A stretch of 64,000 nucleotides of DNA from Sorex araneus (Eukaryota; Chordata; Mammalia; Eulipotyphla; Soricidae): positions 323,635,679 through 323,699,678 of the forward strand of contig NC_073303.1 of assembly GCF_027595985.1 (NCBI RefSeq), in the 5' to 3' direction. Below are positions 22,751-33,204 of the stretch, piece by piece. The translations under genes were made by a program, and so were the position numbers. The notes beneath the pieces are model-generated. The model was not told the DNA's origin and made no database searches. It saw only the letters and a list, made by a program, of their open reading frames with translations. Within the stretch, counting starts at the first letter, position 1; each line of letters starts with the position of its first letter.

Positions 22751-22997
22751 TGGGCTTTAGTGATAGCACAGCGGGCAGGGCATTTGCCTTGCACGTGGCC
22801 GTCCCAGGTTCAATTCCTCTGCCCCTCTCGGAGAGCCCGACAAGCTACCGAGAGTATCCCGCCTGCGTGGCAGAGCCTGGCAAGCTACCTGTGGTGTATT
22901 TGATATGCCAAAAACAGTAACAAATCTCACAATGGAGACATTACTGGCGCCCACTTGAGCAAATCAATGAGCAATGGGATGACAGTGATACAGTGAA
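22751..22997 (+). mobile_element. SOR-like SINE, type B
   Basis: Nearly complete plus-strand copy: ttagtgatagcacagcgggc head, gagagcccgacaagctaccg body, gcaatgggatgacagtgata end. It shows the type B layout most clearly in the window. Confidence 0.92.
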
Positions 22998-23094
22998 TTT
23001 GTAATTTACTATTTGAATATAACAAGAATAATCAATCACTTAGCTCTGAAGTCTTATAGTTATAGACATAAGATCAGATTGCATTTAAATGAAA

Positions 23095-23400
23095 CAGGAA
23101 GTATGTTTTAGGGATATAGTGCAAAGGACTGAGCACATGCTTTGCATGCAGAAACCCACGGTTCAATCTCTGGCACCAATCAGTGTTCCCTGAACACTGC
23201 TGGGGGCAGCCCCCAAACATACAGAGGTACATTTGTAAAGAACTTGATCATTGTTTGGGAGGGAGTGGGAGATAGTTTCATGGCTAAAGTGCCTGCCCTG
23301 CGAATGTGAGTTCAAAGCCCCAGCATCCTGCAGGTGCAGCTCTGCTGTCTGGTCTGGGGGCCTGTGAGGGATTACCAGCAGTCCTGCAGTTAGGTATGTG
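23095..23400 (+). mobile_element. Two degenerate SOR-like SINEs
   Basis: First copy: atgcagaaacccacggttca, then gaacactgctgggggcagcc. Second copy: gggagatagtttcatggcta, then gagttcaaagccccagcat. Confidence 0.6.
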
Positions 23401-23404
23401 CAAG

Positions 23405-23790
23405 AACCCCTTGGAGAATCAAATACCGCAGCCAGACTGTGCGTGAGCCGGGGAAAGGGAGGCAAGTGTGTGAGCACAGCATGCTAATGTGTGATAGACC
23501 CACCAGTGAGCACCACAGCCAAGCCTGAGTGTGACCCCCGGTCTTCACAGCATCACTGGAGGCCAAGGGAAAGGGGGAGGAAAAATGTGATAAGTGCAGT
23601 CTCTTCTGATTCATGGTTCTCCCCAGCCATATAGACCGAGAAAAGAGTGATTCTGTCTATATGCTTAGCGTGACTCTGGGTCTGAAACCATGGTGCCCAA
23701 CCTCGTTCCCTCTCTCTACCCCACCCTGCCCTCCCACAGTGGACATTTTCATCTGTACAGCACAGCTTCCTTCCTTCCGCCTGAAGCTTT
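23405..23790. other. Intergenic, no gene seen
   Basis: Unclassified sequence; no exon or repeat that I can support. Confidence 0.4.
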
Positions 23791-23794
23791 GCTT

Positions 23795-23980
23795 TTTTTT
23801 TTTTTTAATTTTCATTTTTTTATTGAATCACCATGGAAAAAGTTACAAAGCTTTCAGGTTCAATTCTCAGTCACTCAATGATCAGACCCCCATCCCTTCA
23901 CCAGTGTACATGTTCCACCACCAAGAACCCCAGTATACCCCCCATCCCACCCCCACCCCACCTGTGTGGCTAATTATCTT
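23795..23980 (-). mobile_element. L1 3' UTR fragment
   Basis: Reversed lineage 3' UTR: the T-rich tail at 23793-23822, attgaatcaccatggaaaaa, then accaccaagaaccccagtat. About 185 bp, 5' truncated. Confidence 0.75.
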
Positions 23981-24181
23981 CACTTTATTCTCTCTATACT
24001 TTGAATAGATTCAATATTTCAACAAAAAAACTCACTATTATTTGGAATTTTCCCCCAACAATCAAACCTGCTGAAAAGGCATCATTTGATAATTTATTTT
24101 TCCATTGCTGAGAATGAAGAATACGGCCACAACAGCGACTGTGCAGTTTTGGATTTCTGGTATTTTAGCTCATTTCACAAT

Positions 24182-24577
24182 CTACAGCCATGCTCGAGGC
24201 CCCTCTCCACACGTTCAGACAGGCCTCACACATGAAGGTACTGGCAGAGGAACCCAGGTGTGTGTAATTCCATCAACGGTCAGCACCCAGAGACTTAAAA
24301 GCAAGTTCCCAGAAAAGAGCGATGCAGAGTCTCTTGCCCGCACGCCTGGCTGTCTTCCCTGGGAGCCTCGGAAGGGATGGGCTCCAGCTTCCCTCCCCAC
24401 CCCAAGCAGAGCTCCCGGTGGCCAAAGACCACCAGAACCTAGCTACAGCCATGCTCGAGGCCCCTCTCCACACGTTCAGACAGGCCTCATGTATGAAGGT
24501 ACCGGCAGAGGAAACCAGATGTGTGTAATTCCATCAATGGTCAGCACCCAGAGACTTAAAAGCAAGCTCCCAGAAGC
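24182..24577 (+). repeat. Directly duplicated GC-rich segment (about 130 bp, offset about 261 bp)
   Basis: A block of about 130 bp beginning acagccatgctcgaggcccc occurs at about 24182-24313 and again at 24443-24574. It differs at a handful of positions. The roughly 127 bp between the copies is not duplicated. The second copy runs into gcgcgcggccgc and the start of a type C SINE. It resembles no family that I recognise and may be the 5' part of a longer retroelement. Confidence 0.7.
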
Positions 24578-24594
24578 GCGCGGCCGCAAAGTGG

Positions 24595-24895
24595 CTGCAC
24601 GATAGCTTGTAGTCTACTTCTTCCTCTGGGAGAAACTGGCAAGCTTCTGAGAGTTTCCTGCCCACATGGGAGAGCCTTGCAATCTTCCCATGGTGTATTC
24701 ATATGCTAAATCCAGTAACAAGCTGGATCTCATTCCCCTGACCCTAAAAGCGCCTCCAGTGAGACATCATTGAGAGGGCCGAGCCGAGAGAGACTTCTAA
24801 GATCTCAGGGAAAGGACGAATGGAGAGGTTACTGAGCCCGCCCAAGAAATCGACGATTAACGGGGATTTAGTGATTCATGATTCACAGTCTAGAT
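24595..24895 (+). mobile_element. SOR-like SINE, type C (type B with internal insertion)
   Basis: The first part parallels type B (gggagaaactggcaagcttc; atgggagagccttgcaatct), followed by an added block with ctcattcccctgaccctaaa, aaagcgcctccagtgagac and gatctcagggaaaggacgaa. It then returns to a type B-like end. The same added block is present at 33880-33975. Confidence 0.7.
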
Positions 24896-25570
24896 GCATT
24901 TCTATAAGAAGCCGCTGGGTGCCAAAATTGGTTAGTAGACCTCCAGGATCATAGTCTTTAAGGAGCAGAGGAGCCGTTTCGTGTGCGGCTGCTCCGGATC
25001 TCATCTGGGCGGAGCTGAAGCTTTGCTCTTGATGAGCTGTGGCTACTGCCAGGGTGCAGTTCCCGAAGCCCCTCAGAAAATCTGTTCCTCAGACCCACCG
25101 AAATAGGACTGCATAGCCCTCAGTCAGGCTTCTCAGGGACCTTTGGTTGGAATTATTATTAAAAACAGACTCACATTTCCCCCCTCATTTGGGAATGCAG
25201 GCCCTCCTGGAGATGCTGGGGGTGGGCTTGGGAATAGACACCTGGGAGTAACTTGACCCTATGTGAGCCGAAGATCCTGGGCATCCCCAGAGCTATATCC
25301 AGAATCACTAGAGGTAAAGCATTGATCGGGGTTCTAATCCAGGGCTCTCAGCAAGGAAAGCATATGTTCTACTCCTTTGAATGATCTCCCTAGGCCCTCA
25401 TTTGTGGATATGGGCCATGGAATAAATTTATGGTAGAATAAAGATGAGCAGTAAAGTTGAGAGAGGAGAACCCTCAGCACCCTGTCCAATAATGTGCTTT
25501 AAACCCAACACTCATTTGAAGTAGTTTACACCTGGAATTTTCAGTTTCAAGATTAAATGCATTTTTTTGA
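24896..25570. other. Unclassified, moderately GC-rich sequence
   Basis: Follows the type C SINE. Segments such as gaagccgctgggtgccaaaa and gcggctgctccggatctcat look repeat-like but match no known family to my eye. A degenerate SINE head lies at about 25310-25400. Confidence 0.4.
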
Positions 25571-25571
25571 G

Positions 25572-25910
25572 GGAGGGGGTTGTTTGGGGCCCCAGCCAGT
25601 GATGCTCAGGGGTAACTCTTGCCTTTGTACTCAAAAATTAATCCTGGCCTTGCTCAGAGGGACCATATGGTATTCTAGGAATTGAACCCAGGTCAGCCAT
25701 GTGCAAGGCAAGCTCCTCACCAGCCATATTATGTTTGCCCCCTCAAATACTAAAAATAAAAACTTGGAGCCTTGGGCCACACCCACCTGTACTAGGGGAT
25801 ACTCTGGCTTCTGGATCAAGCAGTGTTTCAGGACCATGAGGTGCTGGGGATCAAAGCCAGGCCTCCTGCATGCAAAGAAGGCACCCAGCCCTTTGATCTA
25901 TCTCACTAGT
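25572..25910 (-). mobile_element. Two reversed SOR-like SINEs
   Basis: First copy: gggccccagccagtgatgct to gccatgtgcaaggcaagct. Second copy: gggccacacccacctgtact to gcatgcaaagaaggcaccca. Both are diverged type A copies. Confidence 0.75.
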
Positions 25911-25939
25911 TCCATACTCTGCATTTTTGCAGGAGCAGA

Positions 25940-27090
25940 TTGAGTCTGACACCTGCCAACAAGAAGCAAGTGTCAATCTATCATCTACCTCAGAGCACCC
26001 GCAATCATGGCTTGTACTCACTTATTAGCCTTGTACTCATTTATTCTTTAAGTTTTTTCTTCATTAGTTCTCATTTAAGGGTTTTTCATAATTTTATCTA
26101 TAATTATTGATGAATTTAAAAATATTTTTGTCTAGTTCTCCCAATAATTTCATTGAGTTACATGGTCTGCTATTTAGGTGAAATCACTATGTTTCTCTCT
26201 TGTAGGGAAAATGGACTCTATCTTTCACTATATGCTGTGAACCTCTCAAAATATTTATTTTACCGTTTTGGTCAGAAATACTTCTATCTCTCTATCTAGC
26301 TATGTCACTAGAAAACTAAACACCCCCCCCCCAAAAAAAAGAGATGAGTTCAATATTGGAAAACATGCCTGACCAGCAAAAATTGAAAATGTTGAGAATG
26401 CTTCCCTTTCTTGTAGAGAAAGAGATGAGAATGTAAAATCTTAATCAGAAAAATCTTCCTTTGCAGACAAAAGAGCAGTGTGCCTGAGGATGTCAGAGGT
26501 GGGGTTAGTCCCTAGGAATGTGCCTCGCCTCTGGCCTCTGGGGACTAGCCCAGGAGGTGTGCAATCCATCTATCCTAATTATGCTTCCCTGTTCTCTTTT
26601 GGTAAAAGAGCTGGAAGTAGCCCCTGGTGCCGTATGTATTGGCCCACAATCAACTAATATTTTTTGAGTCATTGCTAATGTTATCATTTAGTAGCCCAAA
26701 TATAAAGAAAAACAATGGCAAGCATGCTTGCTTTCAGTACTTCGATCCCTGAAAATGGCACTGCCACAATTCGCTGATGCTAGATTTTAGGGTCCAACTA
26801 GCAATTTATAATTTTGATCAGACATTAGGTGTCACTAAGTATTCAGGTTTCTGTGTGTGTGTGTGTGTGTGTGTCTGTGTGTCTGTGTGTGTGTAGACTC
26901 CCCTACACTAACAAGAAATTCTTGCACAACCAACAGGATGACAGAATTCAACTCAATTCTGACACTGTCTACACTGAGGCAGCATCTGATTCCGCAGGTA
27001 AGAAGGGCGTCTCTCAAATCCACCTGACTTTACATGTCTAGGCCATTATCTGTGCTTCTGCTTGACTAACACGATTAGATGTTCTCAGAA
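25940..27090. other. Intergenic, no gene seen; (TG)n at 26851-26895
   Basis: Mostly AT-rich, unclassified sequence with a C8 run at 26322-26331. An interrupted TG dinucleotide array of about 45 bp lies at 26851-26895. No exon was recognised. Confidence 0.5.
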
Positions 27091-27094
27091 TCTT

Positions 27095-27262
27095 TTTTAT
27101 TTTTGGCACACACCCAGAAGTGCTCAAGGTGTCTTCCTGGCTTTGCACTCAGGACTCACTCCTTGCAGTGCTCAGAGGACCATATGGGGTGCCAGGGACT
27201 GAACCTAGGTGGACACAGGCAGGGCCAGCACCCTGCCTGCTGCCCTATCACTCTGGACTCCC
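27095..27262 (-). mobile_element. SOR-like SINE, diverged type A
   Basis: Reversed copy: ggcacacacccagaagtgct, ggaccatatggggtgccagg, then ctgccctatcactctggact at the head. Confidence 0.75.
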
Positions 27263-27289
27263 AAAATCTTTCTCATAAGTGTATAAGTG

Positions 27290-27720
27290 CCAGCTGAAGC
27301 CCAGATCATTACAAATCTGTTATAAATCCAGAGATCCCAGGACCCCTTTCTCAGGACTTACCAATTTGTTAAGATGGTTCACCGAACACACAAAACTCGT
27401 GGGCACACTCTATCACTGGCTTATGCCAGAGGCCATAACTCAGAAATGGAGGGGGGTGCAGAGGGCGAGGCATAGGGAGAGGGTGTGGAGTTTCCATGTC
27501 CTCCCCAGCGGCACCATTTGCTCAGTTCTCTGCAGGTTCACCCATGGGCCCGCAAGTTCTCGAAAGCCCATTCTTTTGTGTTGTAGAGCTCATCACTTAG
27601 GCCTGATTGATGAAATCACTGACTATTCGCAGTTGATTTGACTTTTCCTCACTTTCGGAGACAAACGGGGGAACGGAGGTTCAAACCCTCTGATCACAGG
27701 GTTATTTTGTTACTTCCCGA
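27290..27720 (+). repeat. Possible ancient mammalian LTR-type repeat
   Basis: The order acaaaactcgtgggcacact, ggcttatgccagaggccata, gagggtgtggagtttccatg, ggcctgattgatgaaatcac recalls an old repeat shared by placental mammals, probably an LTR. I cannot name the family with certainty. It has no coding potential. Confidence 0.4.
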
Positions 27721-28915
27721 GAAAATCATTGCCACTTCTAGCGCACATGTCCTGGACACACTGAAGACAGCCTGGAAGACTGAGCCACTTTCAGAGGGCA
27801 CCTGAGCTAACATCAGCGGAAACAAGGAAGGGCAGTGCTGGGGTGGGTCAGTCACAAAAAGTCACCAGGAAGGGCATGGCAGCAAGGATGTCTCTCTGGT
27901 GCTAGGTTGGGTTCTGCCCACATTGTTGAGAAGAGTTCGGGAGGTCAGGCCATGGATGGCAGTGGGAAATAGGACTGAAAATTTGTGTCACCTCAGTACA
28001 TCTGCTCAATCGAGAACAGGTGCTCAGGAGACCCCAACAGTGACAGATCTGGTGCAGAAAGAGACAGGAGCAGGAAGAGATGTGAGGGACCATGTTCCAA
28101 CTGGTCTGGACCAGGAAGTGCGGAGAGCCCGCCACTGGCTGCTGTGTGGGTTTTCAAATCTGTCTTCAATGTCCTCGGCCCTGCTGTGTTACCTCCCAGC
28201 CTGGAAATAGGACCATTATCTATCAGGATGAAAATCCCAGCAGCAAGAGCCCCCACCCCCACCCCCACTCCCACCCCAGGAAGCACTGTCTTTCAGAATC
28301 CTGGGCTTGGGTTGGGTTTTGCCGTTCTTGGCTTTGGGAGCCTCCGTCCTCGGGTGTTCGTGTTCTGGCACTTTCCCTGCCTGATCCCAATTTTCAGCGT
28401 GATTGCTTCTGATTGCATTAACCACACACAACCACCCCAGCCTCCCTCTCATGGCTGTGTTCTCGCTCAGGGAAGGAGAGGGCTCCGAGGGTTGGAGCAT
28501 CGGCTTTGCATGTTGGAGCCCGGGTTCAGAAACCCTAACCCCAACCCTTTTACCCTAGGATGCTGGGGATGGTTCCAGCATGCCTTGAGATGACTCTTCC
28601 CCCAAAGACTTAGATTAAGTCTTTCTGATGCCATGCAGAAAATAGCTGTGCAAAGGGAAAATTCCCCTAATGCACGTAAATATGTCTTACAAAAGACAAC
28701 CTCTGTCCAGCCTTCTATGAAACAGTGCATAGACCAAAAGAATATATCTTCAGAGTGACTGGTTACATGCTCTAAACTATCATTAGACTTTCTGTAAATT
28801 ATTCTAAGTTTCTTTATAAAAAATGCCAAGTATGAATATTTGCTTTGAACAGTTCAAAAGAGATTATGGTGTACAAACAAGGCGATTACAGATAGGCCTA
28901 TTCCTATGGTTAATT
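27721..28915. other. Intergenic, GC-richer, no gene seen
   Basis: Open frames up to 202 codons occur on the plus strand at 27985-28593, but they overlap frames on the other strand, contain a (CCCACC)-type low-complexity run at 28250-28277 and have no recognisable domain or splice context. A conserved noncoding role cannot be judged from one sequence. Confidence 0.4.
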
Positions 28916-28917
28916 TA

Positions 28918-29060
28918 AGGGCTGGGGTCAGAGAGAGAGTACAGGGGTTAGGTGCTTGCCTTGCATACAGCTACCCCCTGGTTTAATTCCCAGTACATCC
29001 AGGAATGACCCCTAAGCCTTGGGCCAGAGATAAGTCCTCAGCAGAGTTCGGCATGCTTCA
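28918..29060 (+). mobile_element. Degenerate SOR-like SINE
   Basis: Head ggggtcagagagagagtaca, middle ctggtttaattcccagtaca, end gccttgggccagagataagt. Confidence 0.65.
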
Positions 29061-29272
29061 AACCCTCTTCCACTCAAAGAACAAAAATCACAAAAAACTA
29101 TAGATAAGCAGAAGATAGAATGGAGGTTGTCAGGATTGAGGAGATATGGTAAGCTGTTACTCAATGGATATAAATTTATATAAGATGAATACATTCTAGA
29201 AATTTCCTATCGAATATATAGCAATAGTTAAAATGTTTTGTTGCTCCTAAAATTTGTTGAGGGTGGATTTCA

Positions 29273-29274
<2 letters not shown>

Positions 29275-29315
<41 letters not shown>
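29275..29315 (+). repeat. (GT)n microsatellite
   Basis: About 40 bp of pure GT dinucleotides. Confidence 0.95.
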
Positions 29316-29316
<1 letters not shown>

Positions 29317-29319
29317 TAA

Positions 29320-30365
29320 AAAAGTTACATAGTTTTATTTAGGAAATAAGAGAGAAAAGGTAGAATATCTTAAGGAGAAGAAACATATCCCAAGCAGGGA
29401 TTTGGCCAACTCCAGAATGGAGTTACCACCTGTTACGTGTTCTTCCTAGAGCTGACTAAAGAGTTCTACATCTGCCCAGATGCCTCCACAATGAGAACAT
29501 CACAAAACCACCCAAAACCTGTCATCAGCAGGAAGTGCTGGCTGTGAAGGAGTTTTGTGATCAATTGCAAACTCACCTATGTACAAAGTGGGCCCCTGCA
29601 TCAAAATGTAAGTGGATGGAATTTGAAAGAAGCTTCACATCTTGGGTCCCACATTTGCAGGATAGAAATACATATTTTTAAGACTCAGTTATTTCAGTTC
29701 TTATGCTGGTCCAAAATACATACTGTGTCTATGCATTTGTCCAAGCTCAGAAGCTTATATACATTTAAATATATGCAGCTACACATGTGTATGTATGTGT
29801 GTATACATATATATGCACATATCCATATGTACACACTATTTACATATTTATGCCATAAAAATATGGGACAAGTCATACCTGTGACCAAGACCCAGGCTTT
29901 TTGGACTCTGAAACATCTTGGTATCAGAGTTTGTTACCTAGGACGCAAAACACATATTTTGGCCTCTGAGTGCTGACATCATAATGGCACCAAGGATTAT
30001 TATGACCCCAACCTGAATAATAAAGCTTTGGGACTCAGAAAGGACACATCTTGTACTTTATAGGTACTGTGAGCATAGATCAAAGAAATCTAAACTGGAA
30101 ATCTGGAAGAATGTCCACAGTCTCAACTCTACCACCACCAAATCCCATGCAGGTTTGGTGAACTCGTGAAATTTGCCAAGCTCTCCAGAGCAATCTATAA
30201 AAAGGAGAAGATTGGATGTATGTCAATCTTTCAAATCCTTAACTCCTAAAAACACCTTCCAGGAAATTCCAAAGGGGAGAGCAGATGATGTGCACTCAAC
30301 TTTAAGTCTCATCAGTTTATCAAAATTCTAGTTTACTAGCACTAAATTACTTGAATTTTCAAAAA
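29320..30365. other. Intergenic, no gene seen
   Basis: Block 29325-29440 (agttttatttaggaaataag to cccaagcagggatttggcc) resembles 10380-10475, so it is probably a further dispersed repeat. An alternating tgtatg/catat patch lies at 29785-29830. No exon is supported. Confidence 0.45.
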
Positions 30366-30369
30366 TGAA

Positions 30370-30535
30370 AGCTAGTACAGGGGTTAAGGCACTTGATTGA
30401 ATGCAAATGACCCTGTGTTGATACCCAGAATCACATATGGTTTCCCAATCAATACAAGGGGTCACTCAGCCAGGGGTCATTTCACTCTGAGGCAGGAATG
30501 ACCTCTCAGCACCATAACGTATGATCTACTCTGCC
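30370..30535 (+). mobile_element. Degenerate SOR-like SINE
   Basis: Plus-strand remnant: agctagtacaggggttaagg, gtgttgatacccagaatcac, then gaatgacctctcagcaccat. Lies just downstream of the TXNDC2 3' end. Confidence 0.55.
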
Positions 30536-30651
30536 CATAGCAATAAAAAAAATCGAAGATGGGAATTGGGGGACAACTGGACTCCTTTTCACTATTACAG
30601 GGAATTCTGGTATCACATTCACCTGTATACAAAAGCATAGTTACAATCTGC

Positions 30652-30657
30652 TTTAAT
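30652..30657 (-). terminator. TXNDC2: Possible TXNDC2 poly(A) signal (ATTAAA variant)
   Basis: tttaat on the plus strand reads ATTAAA on the minus strand, about 136 bp past the TXNDC2 stop codon. No AATAAA was found on the minus strand between the stop and this point, so it is the best available candidate. Confidence 0.35.
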
Positions 30658-30792
30658 GCTTTGGTTCTTGTTTTGAAAAGGATAGTTAACAGAAGTAGGT
30701 GGCTAATGTTAATACATTGTGCATACACTTTTTGTAAATAAAAATCACAGCCACAAACAGCTGACTATTTACAATGCTTTCAGAAGACATGA

Positions 30793-32708
30793 TTACTTTA
30801 ATTTTTCAATGGTGGCTTCCAGTTTTTCCTTAATGGCACCCCCAAATTCACCCACCAATTTTTCATTTTTGTAAAATCGAAAAGCAGGGATGGCAAAGAT
30901 GGCAAGCTCTTGGGCCAGCTCATCACATTGGTCGACATCCACTGCCAGGAACACCACATCGTTGTGCTTCATTGACAGAGAGTGGAAAAATGGCTTCATG
31001 AACCGGCACGGCCCACACCACTGCGCCGAGAAGTCCACAGCCACCAGCCTGTCCCCAGCCTCCCTGAGTGCCTGCTGGAAGTCCTCCTTGCTCAGAATCT
31101 CTCTGACCCTGACCATGTGTTTGTCCAGGAAGTTCTCTAAGTCTTCTGCCTTCAGAAGGTTACTTTCTACAGATGAGACAATTTCTTCGGAGAGTGTGAG
31201 GGTGTCCTCCTGCTTGGGCGTGGTGGATTCCTCTGAGGATCTCCGGGTGTCTTCCTGTTTGGGCGTGGTGGATTCCTCTAAGGATCTCCGGGTGTCCTCC
31301 TGCTTGGGCATGGTGGATTCCTCTAAGGATCTCCGGGTGTCCTCCTGCTTGGGCATGGCGGATTCCTCTAAGGATCTCTGGGTGTCTTCCTGCTTGGGAG
31401 TGGTGGATTCCTTGGAGGACTTGGAAGTGTCCTCTTGTTTGGCTAGGGTGTATTCCACGGAGGACTTGAGGGTACTGTCCTGCTTGGGATAAAAGTGTTT
31501 GACTGAGTCACCCAGCTTGGGCAGGAATGCTTCTGATTTGGGGGTGATGCCTTGCTTCTTGGGGACAAAGGGCTTGGCATGGGCTTTCAGATGTTCCCCT
31601 GTCTTAGGAGAGATGGCCTTCTCTGAGGACTTGGAGAAACTCTCCTGCTTGGGCACACTGGATTTTCCTAAGGTTTTGGGGATGTCGCCCTGCTTGGGCA
31701 GGAAGGAGTCTTCAGAGGACAAGGCAATACTGCCCGGCTTCGACATGCTGGCCTTGGGGAAGGATTTCGGTAGGACCCCCTGCTTAGGGGCCAGGGTGTT
31801 GCTCGTGGGCTGAGCCATGTCACCCTGCTTGGGGGTCTTCGTTGCCTCTGAGGATGTGGAGAGGCCGCTCTGCTTCTCATCTTCTGAGACCATGGAGATG
31901 TCTCCTTGTGGAGGGGGGGTTGCCAAGAGGTTGGGCGGTTCACTCTGCTTGGACGCCATGATTTCCTCAGGGGACTCAGGGGTGGTGCTGGGCTTGGGGA
32001 AGAAGTGGCTGACTGCAGATGAGAAAAAGTTGCCCAGATTGGGGGGTTTAAATTTTGATGCCCGCTTGGAGGTGTCAAACGCAAGTTTGGCCGGTTTGTG
32101 TTTCGCCGAGGAATTCGGGGTGCGTGCTGGAGGAGGATCTTGCTTGAGGATCTTTTTTTCTGGGAAACTAAAGGTGTTGTTAGCCCAGTGTGGAGAAGCT
32201 GGCTTTGCCAATTTGAGAAGGTTAGCTAGCTTGAAGGGGGTGGGTCTGGGTGAGAATTTGGAGGTGCCAGCTACCTGGAAGGGCCTGGATTTGGCTGAGA
32301 ACTTGGGGGGGTCAGGTAGTGTTAAGGAGATAGGTTGTGCTGAAAGTTTGGGGGTGTCAGCTGGCTTGAAGTAGTTGGGTTTTGCTGAGAATTTGGGGAT
32401 GTTAATTTGCTTGGAAGAGATAGGTTTTGCAGAGATGTTGGGGCTATCCGTTGGCTTCTGGGGGATGGTTTTTGCTGGGAACCTGGAGGTGTCTCCCAGC
32501 TTGAGCTGAATGGTTTTTACTGGGTACGTCAAGACATTTCCCTGCTTCGACAGGCCCGTGTCCACAGGCTGCGGCGCTGGCAGCTGCTCCTCCTCTGTGG
32601 GCTGTCTGTGGCTGACCTCATGGACAAAGGGGTCTTTTCCCCGAGTATGGGCTGGATCCAAGACAAGATGAGTTACATGGCTGGACAGAACCTGTAATAA
32701 TGGACTTT
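30793..32708 (-). CDS. TXNDC2: TXNDC2 main exon: repeat region and thioredoxin domain
   Basis: TXNDC2 (Sptrx-1) is a testis-specific thioredoxin associated with the fibrous sheath of the sperm tail. This exon supplies residues 29-666 of the proposed 666-residue protein and ends at TAA 30793-30795. Its acceptor is tttttgttcag at 32709-32719, and the split GAA codon fits a phase-1 donor upstream. About residues 70-545 are a Lys/Pro/Ser/Glu-rich region built on degenerate 15-residue units of the form PKQ-D--KS-E. Residues about 561-666 are a complete thioredoxin fold with the catalytic WCGPC at 592-596 (31006-31020) and the cis-Pro motif AIPAF. The open frame continues upstream of the acceptor into intron sequence (MAFSFAF...), which I exclude because the N-terminus of the family continues in another exon. 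Human TXNDC2 is about 553 residues as I recall, so this copy is longer. The domain is intact, with no frameshift. Confidence 0.93.
31195..31440 (-). repeat. TXNDC2: Coding 45-bp tandem repeat (VNTR) in TXNDC2
   Basis: Five consecutive near-identical 45-bp units encode [18 protein letters not shown] 15-mers just before the thioredoxin domain. Repeats farther toward the N-terminus are the same length but strongly diverged. The units keep frame, so copy number changes would alter protein length without disrupting the domain. Confidence 0.9.
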
Positions 32709-32939
32709 CTGAACAAAAAGTAAATAAATAAAATAAAAATGCAAAAGAAAAAGCCAAAGAATTCTATATTCTGAGAATACTGTTATTCTTAGAGTTTATA
32801 AATTAAATTCTATTACTGTAAACAACTGTATTCAACAAAAAGGCAAGCAGCAACTGGAGATACATAATACATATACATATGTATATTTATAGTTAAAAAA
32901 CTTACATAAGGTATACATGCAACTCACACAAAAAAAAAT

Positions 32940-33189
32940 CACTGTATCACTGTCATCCCATTGCTCATCAATTTGCTCGAGTGGGCACCAGTAACGTCTC
33001 CATTGTGATACTTGTTGTTACTGTTTTTGGCATTTTGAATATGTCACAGGTAGGTTGCCAGGCTCTGCCATGTGGGCAGGATATTCTCGGTAGCTTGCCT
33101 TTGAGTTCTCCGAGAGGGGCAGAGGAATCAAACTGGGGTCCGCCGTGTGCAAGACAAACACCCTACCCGCTGTGCTATTGCTTCAGCCC
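32940..33189 (-). mobile_element. SOR-like SINE, type B
   Basis: Nearly complete reversed copy from tcactgtatcactgtcatcc to tgctattgcttcagccca. Same orientation as the TXNDC2 transcript. Confidence 0.92.
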
Positions 33190-33204
33190 ACAAAAATACA
33201 TAAG

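Noticed and set aside
24570..24590. gcggccgc (NotI site) suggesting cloning-vector contamination
   Set aside because: It is flanked by repeat sequence continuing into a SINE, with no vector backbone or linker nearby.
28530..28560. Telomere-like aaaccctaaccccaaccc
   Set aside because: Only two imperfect units, not a TTAGGG array; no sign of an interstitial telomere.
27985..28593. 202-codon plus-strand frame as a possible gene
   Set aside because: No domain, splice context or promoter; overlaps frames on the other strand and a CCCACC low-complexity run.
30890..32697. Plus-strand frames antisense to TXNDC2
   Set aside because: They are shadows of the real exon; they read through its repeats and carry no domain.
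32709..32757. Extension of the TXNDC2 frame to an upstream ATG giving a 654-residue protein with a hydrophobic start
   Set aside because: The added residues lie beyond a good splice acceptor and consist of T-rich intron sequence, and a better upstream exon joins in frame. The apparent signal peptide is spurious.
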